A stretch of 64,000 nucleotides of DNA. It comes from Ilex aquifolium (taxonomy: Eukaryota > Streptophyta > Magnoliopsida > Aquifoliales > Aquifoliaceae). Positions 47,110-58,566 of this stretch are shown here, in pieces. The notes under the pieces were generated by a model, which saw only the letters and a program-made list of their open reading frames with translations, ran no database searches and was not told the DNA's origin. Position 1 is the stretch's first letter. Each line of letters starts with the position of its first letter. Both the position numbers and the translations under genes were made by a program. The stretch lies in the NCBI GenBank assembly GCA_951799425.1, contig OX637401.1:16393501-16457500 (forward strand), read 5' to 3'.

Positions 47110-47505
47110 CCTCAATTAATATGTACAATTTTAAAAAGCAACCGGTGACTCCAGTTGCCATTCTTTTGCTTTTACACATGGTCGTTGCTGCTGCCTTCTG
47201 CAGCCAAAATACAGCCTTTTACAGGCAAAAGCTTTTCGGTATGGTGCCAAAAAGCTGGGTGGATGTATTGCAGACAAATCCTTCCCAAAATCAATCAACT
47301 ATGTTACTTCTAACTCAACAGATTATATGACATAGAGGACACCCAGCCCACACATGTTTCGCCCTCGGGCATTTCCTTAATAATATGCATCATAGTTTTG
47401 ACATCCTCCCCACATACACAACATACTCCATCTGATCTAATCTTTCGATGTCACAAATTTTTCTTTGTAGGGAGAGCACACAAGCTGCAAGAGTCATTTT
47501 TTGAT
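47110..47505 (-). pseudogene. zf-RVT fragment of a LINE-type element
   Basis: The minus strand reads LPTKKNL, stop, HRKIRSDGVCCVCGEDVKTM, then MHIIKE and a C/P position altered to MP. This matches the zinc-binding region after plant LINE reverse transcriptases (LPT..NL.RR...CP.CG...ET..HL...C). Downstream, IDWFWEGFVCNTSTQLFG precedes the repeat block. It may be the upstream half of the scrap at 36020-36230. No open frame. Confidence 0.45.
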
Positions 47506-47514
47506 GAATTATGC

Positions 47515-47656
47515 TAAGCATTTCAAATTTGACATCCCAAATCAATACAGATTAGATCGGTGGATCCCATTAACTTTTCGAACCCACTTATCTAAGGATC
47601 CCTATTGATGTGGGACACAATTTGGGATCCCAAATTAGAGACGCCAAATATTTCCC
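47515..47656. mobile_element. MITE-like inverted repeat
   Basis: CAAATTTGACATCCCAAATC on the left pairs imperfectly with the reverse complement of GGGATCCCAAATTAGAGACG on the right. The interior has GATCGGTGGATCCCATT, resembling the AATGCTAT-family interiors. No target duplication found. Confidence 0.4.
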
Positions 47657-48110
47657 TTTTTTCATATCATCCCAACACAAACGTTGGTTTTCATTTTTTT
47701 TTGTCGCTCTGGTTTTCAACTTCAAAAAAGGATTTTAAACATTAGTTGGGTAATTCAAATTACATTCATTTTTTTTTACAATAATCCCTTCACAAGTCAT
47801 GTCTCGTTAAACTGTGAAATATATTCAATATTTAGTGCACAGAGATACAAAGTACAAAGATAAGACTTACAACACACCGTGTAATTTCGATTTCACTGTC
47901 CAGTTTCATTCTCCAAATCGATAGTAAAAATTAGATTGATTTAACTGCGTTATAGAGTGAACAATTTATCTTTTTTATTACATAAAAATATCTAAAATAT
48001 TAACAAAGAGAATTGGAAATTGGTATTTCGCTGTCTAGTTTTTGTAAAATCATATAGTGAAATAAACAGTAAATTGAATAAATATTTTAAAGTCAAACTT
48101 CAGTGACATG
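47657..48110. other. intergenic, nothing recognised
   Basis: AT-rich sequence with recurring short TTTCACTGTCCAGTTT-like motifs that continue, in both orientations, to about 48720. No gene. Confidence 0.5.
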
Positions 48111-48119
48111 CATACTTTA

Positions 48120-48300
48120 GGGAAATGCTATTTGAACCTAATTTGGAGACCTAATCTAGTGACTTAATAATGTACAACCATTGGATTGGTTGTGGGCTCC
48201 ATCTAACATTGGAACTCACAACTAATCCAATGGTTGCATTGAAGCCACATCATTAGGTCCCCATTTTAGGTCCCCAAATAAGGTCCCTATAGCATTGCTC
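48120..48300. mobile_element. MITE, AATGCTAT family, copy 3
   Basis: It starts GGGAAATGCTAT and ends ATAGCATTGCTC, flanked by CATACTTTA at 48111-48119 and 48301-48309, a perfect 9-bp duplication. Arms include GGAGACCTAAT / GGGGACCTAAT. The interior contains CCATTGGATTGGTTGTGGG. The 9-bp duplication places this family with Mutator-type elements. Confidence 0.88.
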
Positions 48301-48309
48301 CATACTTTA

Positions 48310-48720
48310 TTATTGAATTCACTCTCCAGGATGGTGTAATAAATGTTTTGGATAGTGAAACACCCATTAATTTTGCAAAAAAAGAAAAAGAAAAAGAAAA
48401 AAAGACAGTCTAAATAAAATCTAAATTTCAGTGTTTAAAATTGGACAATGAAATATCCAGTCACCACAACACAACCACCTAGATGTCAATCAAATTGAGT
48501 GTTTTTCATTGTTCTAGACGGTAGTAAAATAAGGTCTAATGACGACAATGAAGTAAGTTTCGATCTCAATGTCTTGGACAGTCAATTAAACCTAAATTGA
48601 AGGAATTGCAAAAAAAAAAAGTAAAGAAAAGGGTTTTTTGGACAGTTAAATTGAAATTTCAAATGTCCAATTTCATAGTCCATCAAATGGCAAAAGATCG
48701 AAATATGGGCACAGTAAATT
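48310..48720. other. intergenic, nothing recognised
   Basis: Short A-rich runs (48379-48405, 48610-48620) and GGACAGTGAAAT-like motifs. No gene. Confidence 0.5.
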
Positions 48721-48900
48721 TCTTTTCTTTTTTTGGTTCACCGGTCAGGAGTGTCTAGGTTAATTTATACGCACCTCGATTAATCTCCTCTCCCGGTCCG
48801 GTCAAAGACGGATTATCCACGCCAAAACTAAAATATTCATGAGGAATAAACCAGGCAGAAACCATAAAACCAAGCAGGTCACAAGATTCAACACATAATT
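48721..48900 (-). mobile_element. SINE, copy 2
   Basis: The minus strand reads a B-box-like GTTGAATCTTGTGAC, GAATATTTTAGTTTTGGCG, CTTTGACCGGACCGGG and GAGGTGCG, then a poly(A) tail (T-run at 48721-48735 on plus). The order matches SINE copy 1 at 15311-15525. The A box is not convincing, so it may be 5' truncated. Confidence 0.55.
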
Positions 48901-49236
48901 CAAAATTCAAATTCAGCTAATGTACTAAAAGTCAACATTTAAGTGAAATGGAAATATGTGAATCAACATTCAGTTGTCATGACATTTCATTATGTGTGCA
49001 CATGCCTTAAACGTCAAGCAACACATAATAAATGGAAACGGTATTTTGACGTTTGTTGATAACGTCGGTAGTAGCATATAGAATATGTATGTACTAGTTA
49101 TTGCCTGTGCCTGAAGGTACAGAGTAATAAAAAATGATAAATAATAAACATATTTGTATTCATATCCAAAATTCAATCACAAACATAGATGAGAGATAAA
49201 TGAATTTAATTATCGGTTGTAGTGGGGGTGAGAGGT
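48901..49236. other. intergenic, nothing recognised
   Basis: No supported gene or repeat. Confidence 0.5.
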
Positions 49237-49525
49237 GATGGCGGTAGGAGACGGTGATGGTTATGGTGGGTGACAATGACAGTGGTGGTGGCGACAGTGG
49301 CGGTGGTGGCGGTGGCGACGATAATGGTGGTGGTGGCGGCAATGGTGGTGGTGGCGATGGCGACGGCGGCGACGGTGGCGGCGACGACGACGACTGCAGC
49401 GGCGGTGGTGGCGATAGTGGCGACGACGGTGGTAGCGACGGTGGCGGCAATGGTGGTGGTGGCGGCGGTGGTGGTCGAGGTAGTGGTGGTAGGGGTGGTG
49501 GTAGAGGTAGTGATGAGGTGGTTTC
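49237..49525. repeat. GC-rich GGT/GGC/GAC triplet minisatellite
   Basis: About 290 bases of GGTGGC and GGCGAC type triplets make an island of high GC in AT-rich DNA. Frames on both strands stay open (Gly/Asp-rich on plus, Pro/Ser- or His/Arg-rich on minus) purely because of the triplet pattern. There is no start context or conserved flank, so I do not call a gene. Confidence 0.85.
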
Positions 49526-50501
49526 AAATATTATTATTTTTTTTAAAGTACTTATGAGTAATAATTTGTAGAAGTACTTTTAAAAAGTCACTTCAAACAC
49601 ACCCTTAGGGGTTTATTTTTCCTATTAAATTTGAAGTGTTAATATTAGCCGTTAGATTAACTTTAAAGTAAAATTTAAAGCGATCTGAACCGCGAAAAGC
49701 AAAAGTCATTTTGTTTATCTTTTGAAATTTGAATTGTAAGCTACTTTATTATATAGACGATGGATAGATTATAAATAGTTCAATTTGCAAGTCTTTTTTG
49801 GGGCTAATTAAAGAATTCGTCGGGAAGGTATGGGGAGCAATGAAATTCCTTGATATATGCAAGTCAGATTTGTAATCCCTAACCATTCTCTCTTCCATGG
49901 GTTTGACTTGGGATAGACTTAAAAAGGGCAAGTGGAGGCACCCCATTATTTTGAATAAGGATCCATTTGCAGACTAATATATTACAATGATACATGCCCA
50001 TCATAATATGTGAGAGAAAATTACAGAAACATACTGCAAGATTTTGATTTATTGCACTTGCACCCCTTGATTTTTAGAAATTATAGTGAAATCTCATTAT
50101 CTAATGTTAACGTTGATGGCAACAATAAAATGACAAGCTACCCATTGTCAAAATGGACATTGATTCCAATCCGACCCAACCCAAACCCTAAGAACTCTCT
50201 CTCTCTCTCTTTCACACACACACACACACAAACCATATCTTTGTTTTTGTTACGTGACAATGGAGAAGAGAGAAAAAGATGGAGAAGGGAGAGAGAGAGA
50301 GAGAGAGAGCAAAAGTGGGGGAGAAGAGAAAGAAAATTTCTAAAAAATAAAGAAACCAACGCGATATGCTCAAGGGTACTCTGGTAATTAAAAAAGGGGC
50401 TTTGGGAGGCCGGTACCTCCCAAAAAACTTAATAGGATAAAAGTACACTTTTTAAAATAATTAGGATAGAAGTACATGTGCTAAAAAAAAGTCATAAAAG
50501 C

Positions 50502-50504
<3 letters not shown>
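49526..50504. other. intergenic with microsatellites
   Basis: (CT)n at about 50195-50210, (CA)n at 50213-50231 and (GA)n near 50289-50309. Otherwise no gene. Open frames across the runs are artefacts. Confidence 0.6.
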
Positions 50505-50545
<41 letters not shown>

Positions 50546-51045
50546 AGTCGAAAAATTGTCATGCAAACAGTGTCACCAAAGAGAGACACGATATAATGAC
50601 AATGGGGGTCCAATCGATGGCATCATGTAATGCCCCCTTCATAGTGTCCAAGTCGTGTCAGTAAAGAGTGACAACAATAGATTATACATAAATGATAACA
50701 ATATATATTTTGTCCACTCAAAAAGTTGCACCTAAAAGGGGAGTCGAAAAATTATCATGCAAACAGTGTCACCAAGGAGAGACACGATATAAATTGGCAT
50801 GCAAACAGTGTCACCAAAGAGAGACACGATATAATGACAATGAGAGTCCAATCAGTGACATCATGTAATGCCCCCTTCATAGTGCCCAAACAGTGTCAGT
50901 AAAGAGTGACAACAATAGATTGTACCTAAATGATGACAATATATATTTTGCCCACTCAAAGAGTTGCACCTAAAGAGGGAGTCAAAAAATTGTCATGCAA
51001 ACAGTGTCACCAAAGAGATACACGATATATATATATATATATATG
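50505..51045. repeat. (AT)n plus 200-bp tandem repeat
   Basis: An AT run at 50505-50541 is followed by tandem units starting GGGAGTCGAAAAATTGTCA at about 50543 and 50740, with a third, truncated, at about 50977. The second unit carries an extra internal copy of a CATGCAAACAGTGTCACC block. The array ends at another AT run (51028-51044). CAGTGTCAC and AGAGTGACA recur within each unit. Confidence 0.88.
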
Positions 51046-51950
51046 AAATTTTAAAATTCAAATGATACACAAATATTAAAAGGAATCTTGAAAGTCTCAC
51101 ATTCTAATCTTGAAAGTCTCACATTCAATTAAGTATGCACTATTTATGGTAGGGGTAATTATGAAATACAATTTAGAAAGAATTTGAAAATGTTTTAAAA
51201 TGTATACTTATTGACAACTATTTGATGAAAAAGAGGACTTAAAGGAGGATAAGTTTGGAGGTGGTACTTAAAGCCAAATAAGTTTTGAAAAAGGTACTCA
51301 CATCCCATTTTCTCTTAAAAAAAATTTGAGTTAGATTGAACTAAAAGACAAAAAAGAGCACTTTACTTGTCTTTAATGCCTTGAAAGTATATTGCTTAGA
51401 TTTAATAGCTTAAAAGTGTCTAGTTTGAGTTTTGACCAATTTTCACTTATTAGTTCACATATATGGGGTAGTTATTAAATAATAGGATTCATCACTCACT
51501 TATTATATTTTTATTTGCTGATAACACTACGTGACGATTTTGACATGGTGTTACTGTTACACTTAATATTTATTACGTGATAGTACTTGTACTAGTTATT
51601 TTTAATGCTTTGAAAGTATATTGCTTAGATTTAATACCTTAAAAGTGTACTTGTATGCCAAATTTTACCCTTTTTTTTTTCGGACACTTCTCATGCCTCA
51701 CAATCCGTATAGTTTGGAACCAGGTTTCATTTAGTCACATGAGAAATCAAAAGTTCTTGGGATTGGACAATCAAGATATGCTTTATTCGGAATAATCAAT
51801 ATTCACTTGGTACATTAGCACATATCAGATTTGTCAGACAGCTAGAAAATTATATAAAATGTTGACAAAAATAATTAATGGATTGGATAAATATCAAACA
51901 TGAGTAACATGATTTTACAAGACAAATCCGTTTAGTTGGGTATAGATTGA
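51036..51950. other. intergenic with a local duplication
   Basis: A segment TTGAAAGTATATTGCTTAG is present at about 51382 and 51611 with similar flanks. No gene. Confidence 0.55.
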
Positions 51951-51959
51951 ATACAATTA

Positions 51960-52545
51960 GGGTGGGGTTATTCCCATCCCTTGAATCTCCTTTTCCACTC
52001 TATTTAATTTTTCTACTTTAAACTACTAAGTTCACAACATCTATACCCACCTCATTAATGATTAAGTTCACCCCACTTATCTAATCTAATTAAACTATTA
52101 AATATATATTTCAAAAAATCGAAAGAAAAGTAGTAATTGAAGCAAAATTTCAATGTTCTAAGGTGATCTAGAATATTTCGAATTATTTTGAGATATTTTG
52201 ACATATTTTCATCAATGTCTTCGGAATATTTTGAGACGTTTAAAGATATTTTGATATATTTTGACTAATATTTTAAAAGCAATTATTAATTTTTTTTATT
52301 CTTTTTTTTTTTCTGTTTCTGAAATATTTATGTAGTGATATAATACACCGAAAAGAAATTTAAATTATTGCCTATATAATAGGTTGAAATAATATTGGAT
52401 GAATTTAGTTTTTAATTAGTGAATATAGACGGAGTGAGTTTAGTACCTAATAGGGTGAGTATAGATAGTGTGAATTTAGTAGTTTGAAGTAAAAGAATTA
52501 AATGGGGTGGAAAATGAGATTTAAGAGGTGGGAATAGCCTCACAT
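51960..52545. mobile_element. inverted-repeat element, 586 bp, 9-bp duplication
   Basis: Arms of about 150 bases: the left begins GGGTGGGGTTATTCCCATCC. The reverse complement of the right begins ATGTGAGGCTATTCCCACC, and both continue through TTTAATTTTTCTACTTTAAA-like sequence. Flanks are ATACAATTA at 51951-51959 and 52546-52554, identical. There is no ORF. It is probably a Mutator-type non-autonomous element. Confidence 0.82.
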
Positions 52546-52554
52546 ATACAATTA

Positions 52555-53005
52555 TTGATAATTCTTTTATTTTTTTAATTTTCTATTTCCTTATCTAATA
52601 TTCTATGAATCGTCATACAATTAGAAGTTTTTTACTTAATTTTGCATGAATGTGAATCAAGTTGAATTCTTGGTTCATGGAAGGCCCATAAATAATTGGT
52701 TTTGTTCATTAGAGAAATTAATTCCAATTCTTGATTTCAAATTCACAGATTAAGTGTGTTTTAATAAACATTATACGAGATAAGTATTTAAACAAATTAA
52801 ATTAAAATTAATTAATAGTCGAGGAACATTGTCACCTCGATAAAGATTGTGGCGTCAATGCCCTGCCAATCGATGCTCACTTGAATTGGAAAATAATGTT
52901 TGGACTTAAACAATGAGTTCACAATAAATATTGGGACTACCAAAGTCTCTTCGAAAGTCTCCTCTCAAAGTCGTCATCTCAAATGTCATAGAGTCCAACT
53001 CTCAT
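52555..53005. other. intergenic, upstream flank of LINE-B
   Basis: Contains the second copy (52650-52760) of the dispersed segment at 10036-10147. The last 100 bases are the ancestral upstream neighbour of the glycosyltransferase gene before LINE-B arrived, so promoter elements could lie here. Confidence 0.5.
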
Positions 53006-53339
53006 CCCCATATAATCTTTTCTTTTTTTTAAACGGGAAGTTGTATTGAAGATAAGCAAATGTACAGAGCAACATCCAACCCCTAAGGGAAAAAAACCAA
53101 AACAGAGAAACATGGAGAAGACAGCAATAACCTGCTGTCATTCCAACAAAAGCAGGCATAGGAAGTCTGGGGGGCTGCATTTTGCACTCCCCACAGACTA
53201 CACAACCTGTAAACAGCAAGCAGAAAAACGTCATGTGCAAAAACAAGAGCCTGGAAGTTGTCAAGGAGAAGCATCCAGTCTATGAAGAGGAGTGTCCTTG
53301 ATTTTGATTGAGAGAAGCCTACTTCTCACCATATTCAAA

Positions 53340-56300
53340 ACAGTCATCTGGGTAGTACCTGGATCTTTATACTCATTGGTGAAGATTCTATGATTTCTTT
53401 CACCCCATAAAACATAAACAGTGACATCAAGACAAAGCTTCCTAATGGAATTCTACAAGTTCTTGCCTTTCCATTGGGTGGATATAGCTTCAATGAGACC
53501 CTGCCAAGAAGAAGAACGCCATGGCCAATCACACTTACTGATGACACTCCTCCAAACACTCTCTGAGTAAGAGCATTCAAAGAAAAGATGGGAGTGGGAT
53601 TCTTGATCAGCTCTACAAAGCACACAAGTAGTGCCACTATTGGGTGTAAAACTATGAATTATGTCCTTTGTGGCCAGTCTACACCTAATAGCAAGCCAAA
53701 GGATAAAGCTAGATCTGGGAATGTAAAGATTGAACCAAATAAGATGGTACCACAACACCTCTGGTTTGGTGGTCCTGATAAGATTCCAAGCTGAAGAAGT
53801 AGAGAATTTTCCATTTACTTAGGGGAGCCATTTGATCTCATCCTTTGTTTCCATTGTTGGGGAGTAATTGGACATAGTAGAGATGATCTCCTCAATAACA
53901 CTGGAGTTTCTAGGATTAACTGAAGGCCACCTCCACTGGTTACCTTGGATAATGGAGGCAACCTTGGCATTCTTAGGGATCCCAGAATCATAAATCACTC
54001 TAGGACCCCATTTAAGAAGGAGAGGACTGTTAGGATGCCAAAAATCATGCCAGAGAGATGTACTCCTACCATTCCCAATAACATAAAGGATGAAAGGTCT
54101 TGCTAATTCCCTGATTTGTAGTAGCTTCCTCCAGTTCCATGAACAGACTTGTGATGGTTTGGCTTCCCAAATGCTCCTGCCTCTGAGATGGTGATCCTTG
54201 ATCTAGCTGGTCCAAGTGTTATTCTCGTCAGAAATTAAGTGCCAGATATGCTTGAGCATAAGTGCTTAATTCCATGCCCTTAGATCTTTCAATCCTAAAC
54301 CTAAATTCCTTTATGGGAACACATACCTCACTCCAAGCAACTTTGGCCCCCTTAGTTTTCATGTCAGTTCCAGACCATAAAAAGATCTTAGTTTCTAATC
54401 AATAGCATGGAGGACCTTCTTAGGAAGCATGAGATGACTAGCCCAATACACCTGAATGCTACATAACACAGATTTAATGAGCTAGAGTCTCCCAGCATAA
54501 GACAAAGCTCTATTAACCCATGAATTAACCCTTGAATCCACTTTCTCAAGTAACAAAGAGCATTCATGCAGCTTAAGCTTGGTGGTAATAACAGGGATCC
54601 CAACATAATTCAAAGGCAGACAACCAATGGGAAAATCGAAATACCCAGCCATCAACTGCTGTTGCTCGTCAAGAACACCTGAGAGGAATATGTGGCTTTT
54701 GGAAGGATTGGCCTTTAAACCAGATAATATTTGGAATTTATCAAGCGCCTTTTTAAGAACCACGACAGAATTGGGGTCCCCATGGCATAACATGATTAAG
54801 TCATCAGCAAAGCAAAGTTGGGAAATCTTTTGTCTTTTGCATCTCCAACGATATTTAAACTGAGGCTCATCTTGAATGCCTTGCTCGAGAATTCTTGACA
54901 GCACTTCCATCACAATGACAAATAAATAAGGAGACATTGGGTCTCCTTGTCTAAGACCTCTACCGCTTGAGAAGTATCCTGCCAATTCACCATTAATATT
55001 GATAGAAAACTTAGGAGTAGTAATGCATTCTCTAATCCATTTGACCACAATTCTGGGAAGATTAAGAGCAGCTTGCACATCAAGCAAGAAGTCTCAGTCA
55101 ACCATGTCAAAAGCCTTCATTAAATCAACCTTGATAGCACATTTGGGGCCCCATCATTCTTATGATAGTTCCTAAGCAATTCCTGGGCTAGGAGAATATT
55201 GTCCTTTATTCTCCTACCATTTATAAAGGCAGTTTGAGATGGGTTGATCACATGGGGAAGAAGAATTTTAAGCCTATTTGCAATAATTTTGGAGATTACC
55301 TTATAGAGGGTATTACAACATGAGATAGACCTAAAATCAGACATGCTTGTGGGGTTGGGGACTTTAGGAGCAAGAGAAATAATAGTAGCATTCAATTCCT
55401 TGAGAAGCTGACCAGTGGCAAAAAATTCTTTAACAGCAGCAGCAATGTCTTCACCAATGATAGACCAAGCCTTTTGGAAGAATAACCCATTGAAACCATC
55501 AGGACCTGGAGTTTTATTAGGATTGAGAGAGAAGCAAACCGCTTTAATTTCAGCCCCAATAACTTCATTGCTAAGGATCTGAGCTTGCTCCCTTGAAATG
55601 GTGTTTTGCAAAATATTCCGTACAACAGTAGTTCTGCAAGGATCCTGAGAGCTTCTCCTACCCATCAAGTTTTGGAAAAAAATCACTGCCTCATCTTTAA
55701 TTTCCTTATCTCCAATAGCAAAAGACCTATCTTGCCTTTGTATGGTGATAATCTTGGAATTGTTCCTTCTACTTGAGATGGATTTGAAGAACAAGGAGGA
55801 GTTTTTGTCACCTACATCTAACCATTGGATTCTAGACTTCTGTCTCACAAAATCTTCCTCGATCTTTAAGGCCTCAAGGCATTTTCCCACCAGCTCTTTT
55901 TCAAGAATCCTGAGTGATTGGTCAAGTGGGTTGGTAAGCAGCTGCCTTTGACAAGCTGAAAGATGCTCCTTTGCCTCCATGGCCTTGATAGTAACATCAC
56001 CAACTTTTTCCTTGTTGATTTTTTTAAACTCAACTTTCAAGAGCTTTAGCTTTTGGTTGACTTGGAATTGAATAGTTCCCCTAACTTGAGCTTGCCAAGC
56101 ATTACTCACAATGGAAAGAAAATCCTCCCTCTTAGCAATGAAATTGAAGAACTTAAAAGGGCATTTTTTTAGCTTTGATATCATTCCCCGATTTAACCAC
56201 AATGGGGCTATGATCAGAAATACCAGCAGGAAGAAACTCAGTTGCTGCCATAGGGAATTTAAGGATCCAAGCATTATTGACCATAACTCTGTTTAGCATC

Positions 56301-56876
56301 CTAACAGTACAGCCTGAACCCCTATTATTACACCAAGTAAATTGAACACCAGAGTATCTCAAGTCAGTGATCTCAACAGCATGTATGACGTTTTCAAAAT
56401 CATCCATGGCCAAGGTCCTCTTAGCTAAGCCACCTAGAATTTCTTCAACTGATCTAACCACATTAAAGTCCCCAAGGATTATCTAGGGAACATTAAAAGT
56501 AGTTCTTGAAACACCCTCCATGTCCCTCCAAAGCCTTCTCCTACCTATATCATCATTAGAACCACAAACCATAGTAAGAACAAATGAAGTCATGCTTGCA
56601 TGATGAGTGACCTTGCAATGAATAGCTTGGTCCATTTCAGCTAATTTTTGAACACTGATGCTTTGAGGATTCCACCCAATCCAAACCCTACCTAGTGTGT
56701 GACTGTTGTAATTATCACACCAGCACCAATCTTTGATGATGGTTCTCCTGGCAACATCCTTATTAACAGCCTTATCCTTGGTTTCAACTATACCAACCAA
56801 AAATTAATCTCCTAATCTGCATTTGTTTACGGGTGAAGTTAAGACCCCTAATATTCCAGCAAGATAGATTGATCAT
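53340..56876 (-). pseudogene. LINE-B ORF2: endonuclease, RT, zf-RVT
   Basis: It starts MINLSCWNIRGLNFTRKQMQ. An early frameshift leads to an endonuclease region (GIVETKD, a stop where Trp is likely before IILGDFN, then GISDHSPIVV). The reverse transcriptase follows with NKTPGPDGFNGLFFQ, IISLAPKVPNP, SQTAFINGRRI, MKAFDMVD, a stop in place of Trp, SSGRGLRQGDPMSP, and the active site LCFADDLIML. After more stops comes the zinc-binding region (FILWLAIRCRLATKD...CVLCRADQESHSHLFFECSY) at 53453-53700. The first half of the RT frame (55120-56274) is long and open. The enzyme would nick DNA and prime reverse transcription at the nick. Confidence 0.9.
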
Positions 56877-58566
56877 TTGGGTTTGGGTAAACCTTGACCC
56901 TGGGCTTTAGGAACCCCAACTTTCCCTTGGTTATGTGATTTTTGCTTTTGTTTCTTCTTTCTAGATGTACCAATTGGAATCACATCAATGTTCTTCACTT
57001 TGTTGCTTAGGAGGCTTTTCACCGGGGAAGCAGATTTCTCCATGTCGTTCACCTGCTTCTCAGAGAGATCCACCACAAGGCAAGCAAACTTATTATAAGA
57101 CGCAATGTTAACAAGAGCCTTAAGAGTAGGGGAAGTCTGGATTACCACATTCCCAGAAGGAGCAAGAATCTCCTCTTGAGATTGTTGAGAAATCGCAGAA
57201 AATGTAAGATAGGGGACACTTGAGCTTGTACTACATTTATTTAGTGTCACTTGATTCTGCTCTTGACTCTGTTCTGCTATAATTGGATCAGTAACCATTC
57301 CTTTGCCCTTTTCTAAGGGTGTCTTCTGTTTCCATACTTTCTTAGCTGTACCCATAGGACAATTAGAGTTGCTATGTCCAAACACCTTGCATTCTGTGCA
57401 TATCCTAGGTTTCCACTGATATTCAACAGCAATCTCAATAACCTCATCATCCTCATTATCATCGATGCCCTTCATACTAAGGTCAAAAGATTCAATGGCC
57501 TGTCCGCTTCCAGTTCAACACATAATCTAGCAAAGGTGATCCTTTGCTTGGATGCAGTGAGGGAATCAACATAAATGGGCTTACCAACTGCACTAGCAAT
57601 GTGACTTTAACCCTCTTCATTCCAGTATTCCAGTGGGATGTTTTAGAGCTTGATCCACACTGGAATCCTAGAGTGTGTATCTTTGGCAAGACGAAGTTTG
57701 GGGTGCCACCTTTTGAGTAAAATTGGTTTCCCAGAAAACATCAATGGACCTTCTTCAAGCACCTTGGAGCTAGCTGCTTCATCATTGAATTTGAAAAAGA
57801 AGAACCTAGAGTCATTGGCCAAGACTTCAATGAGTCCTAGTCTATTCCATAACCTAAAGACAAGCTGCTTGACCACCGAGAAGGGCAGTTTCCTATCAAT
57901 GAAGTACCCCACAAGGCATGCTTCCCACTCCTTGCAGCTTTTTGCCGCTATATCCCTCGGGGGTGAGACCACAATCCTTTGAGCATCCCTAATGGATTCA
58001 ACAAATTTAAGGTACATGGCTTTATGATTAGATGATCCACCAAAATTTGAGTCCAGGCCCACTCCATTCTTGACAACTTGGCTCCAGGAGGTAGCTTGTT
58101 TCAATCTATCCTCACCTCGGGGTAATTGTTCAAGTGGTACTGTGGTGACCAAAGATTCCTGCCTCACCTCATTTGGAAAAGCAAGGGATACACCTTCCTT
58201 TCTCCTAATAGAGGATTCAGAAACGAGATTAGAAGTAGTGCAAGGATTTGGGTTTACCTGTGGCCTAGTCTCTGTTGTCCAGGAGCTGGTAATCTCGGCT
58301 GGCTTTTTGTTTGAGTCTCCATTGTGCACGTATGGACCATACTGAGGATTCCCACTAGAGATTGCACAAATTTGTTGTGTGAATATTCTAGCTCCATTTG
58401 GAATGGTTGCACAGGTACCCTCACTTGATAGAGATAGCTTTGTGACCAAGGATTGAGACCCAGAAGGTGAGCATGCTTGAGGGCCTTTTGGGTTGACCTC
58501 TGGGTTGACCTCTTGGTCCTACAAATCCGTATTTGAGAGATTTGGGTTTTCAGAGAGGCTAGACAT
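56873..58566 (-). pseudogene. LINE-B ORF1 (DUF4283, CCHC knuckle)
   Basis: An RNA-binding nucleocapsid-like protein of plant L1 elements. It starts MSSLSENPNLSNTDL, then a TAG (about 58522), a serine/proline-rich region, and a DUF4283-type domain at 57640-58060 (AMYLKFVESIRD, CKEWEACLVGYFIDRKLPF, RLWNRLGLIEV). A broken stretch with several stops spans 57480-57640. Then come ESFDLSMKGID and a CX2CX4HX4C knuckle (CTECKVFGHSNSNC) near 57360-57400. A basic lysine/glutamine-rich tail ends PKPK. Its TGA overlaps the ORF2 ATG as ATGA (56873-56876). Confidence 0.85.

Larger units (their letters stand above)
36440..47110. repeat. 10-kb AT-rich degenerate short-repeat block
   Basis: There are no genes. 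Several short motifs alternate: TTACAACAATTGTGG types at 36440-37265 and 41150-41640; ATTAACATTCAATTCATCAA types at 37266-38815 and 39200-40040, with the plus strand nearly free of G; the reverse orientation (AATTTGATGAAATTGAA) at 38816-39200 and 40080-40340; AAATTCGAGTTGATTAAA types at 40340-40800 and 41930-42400; and GTAATTTTGTCCATTACTG types at 43500-43985 and 46298-47110, which are reverse complements of the first class. A longer unit built on GATCGATCACAA recurs at about 40966, 42705 and 43165. Long frames in it are chance products of the composition. A solo LTR interrupts it. Confidence 0.85.

Noticed and set aside
49254-49571. Glycine-rich protein gene
   Set aside because: Open frames exist on both strands and in several phases because of the triplet repeat. 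No start context, conserved domain or gene flank.
54627-58345. Plus-strand ORFs within LINE-B
   Set aside because: Antisense shadows of ORF1 and ORF2. The minus frames carry the recognisable motifs.
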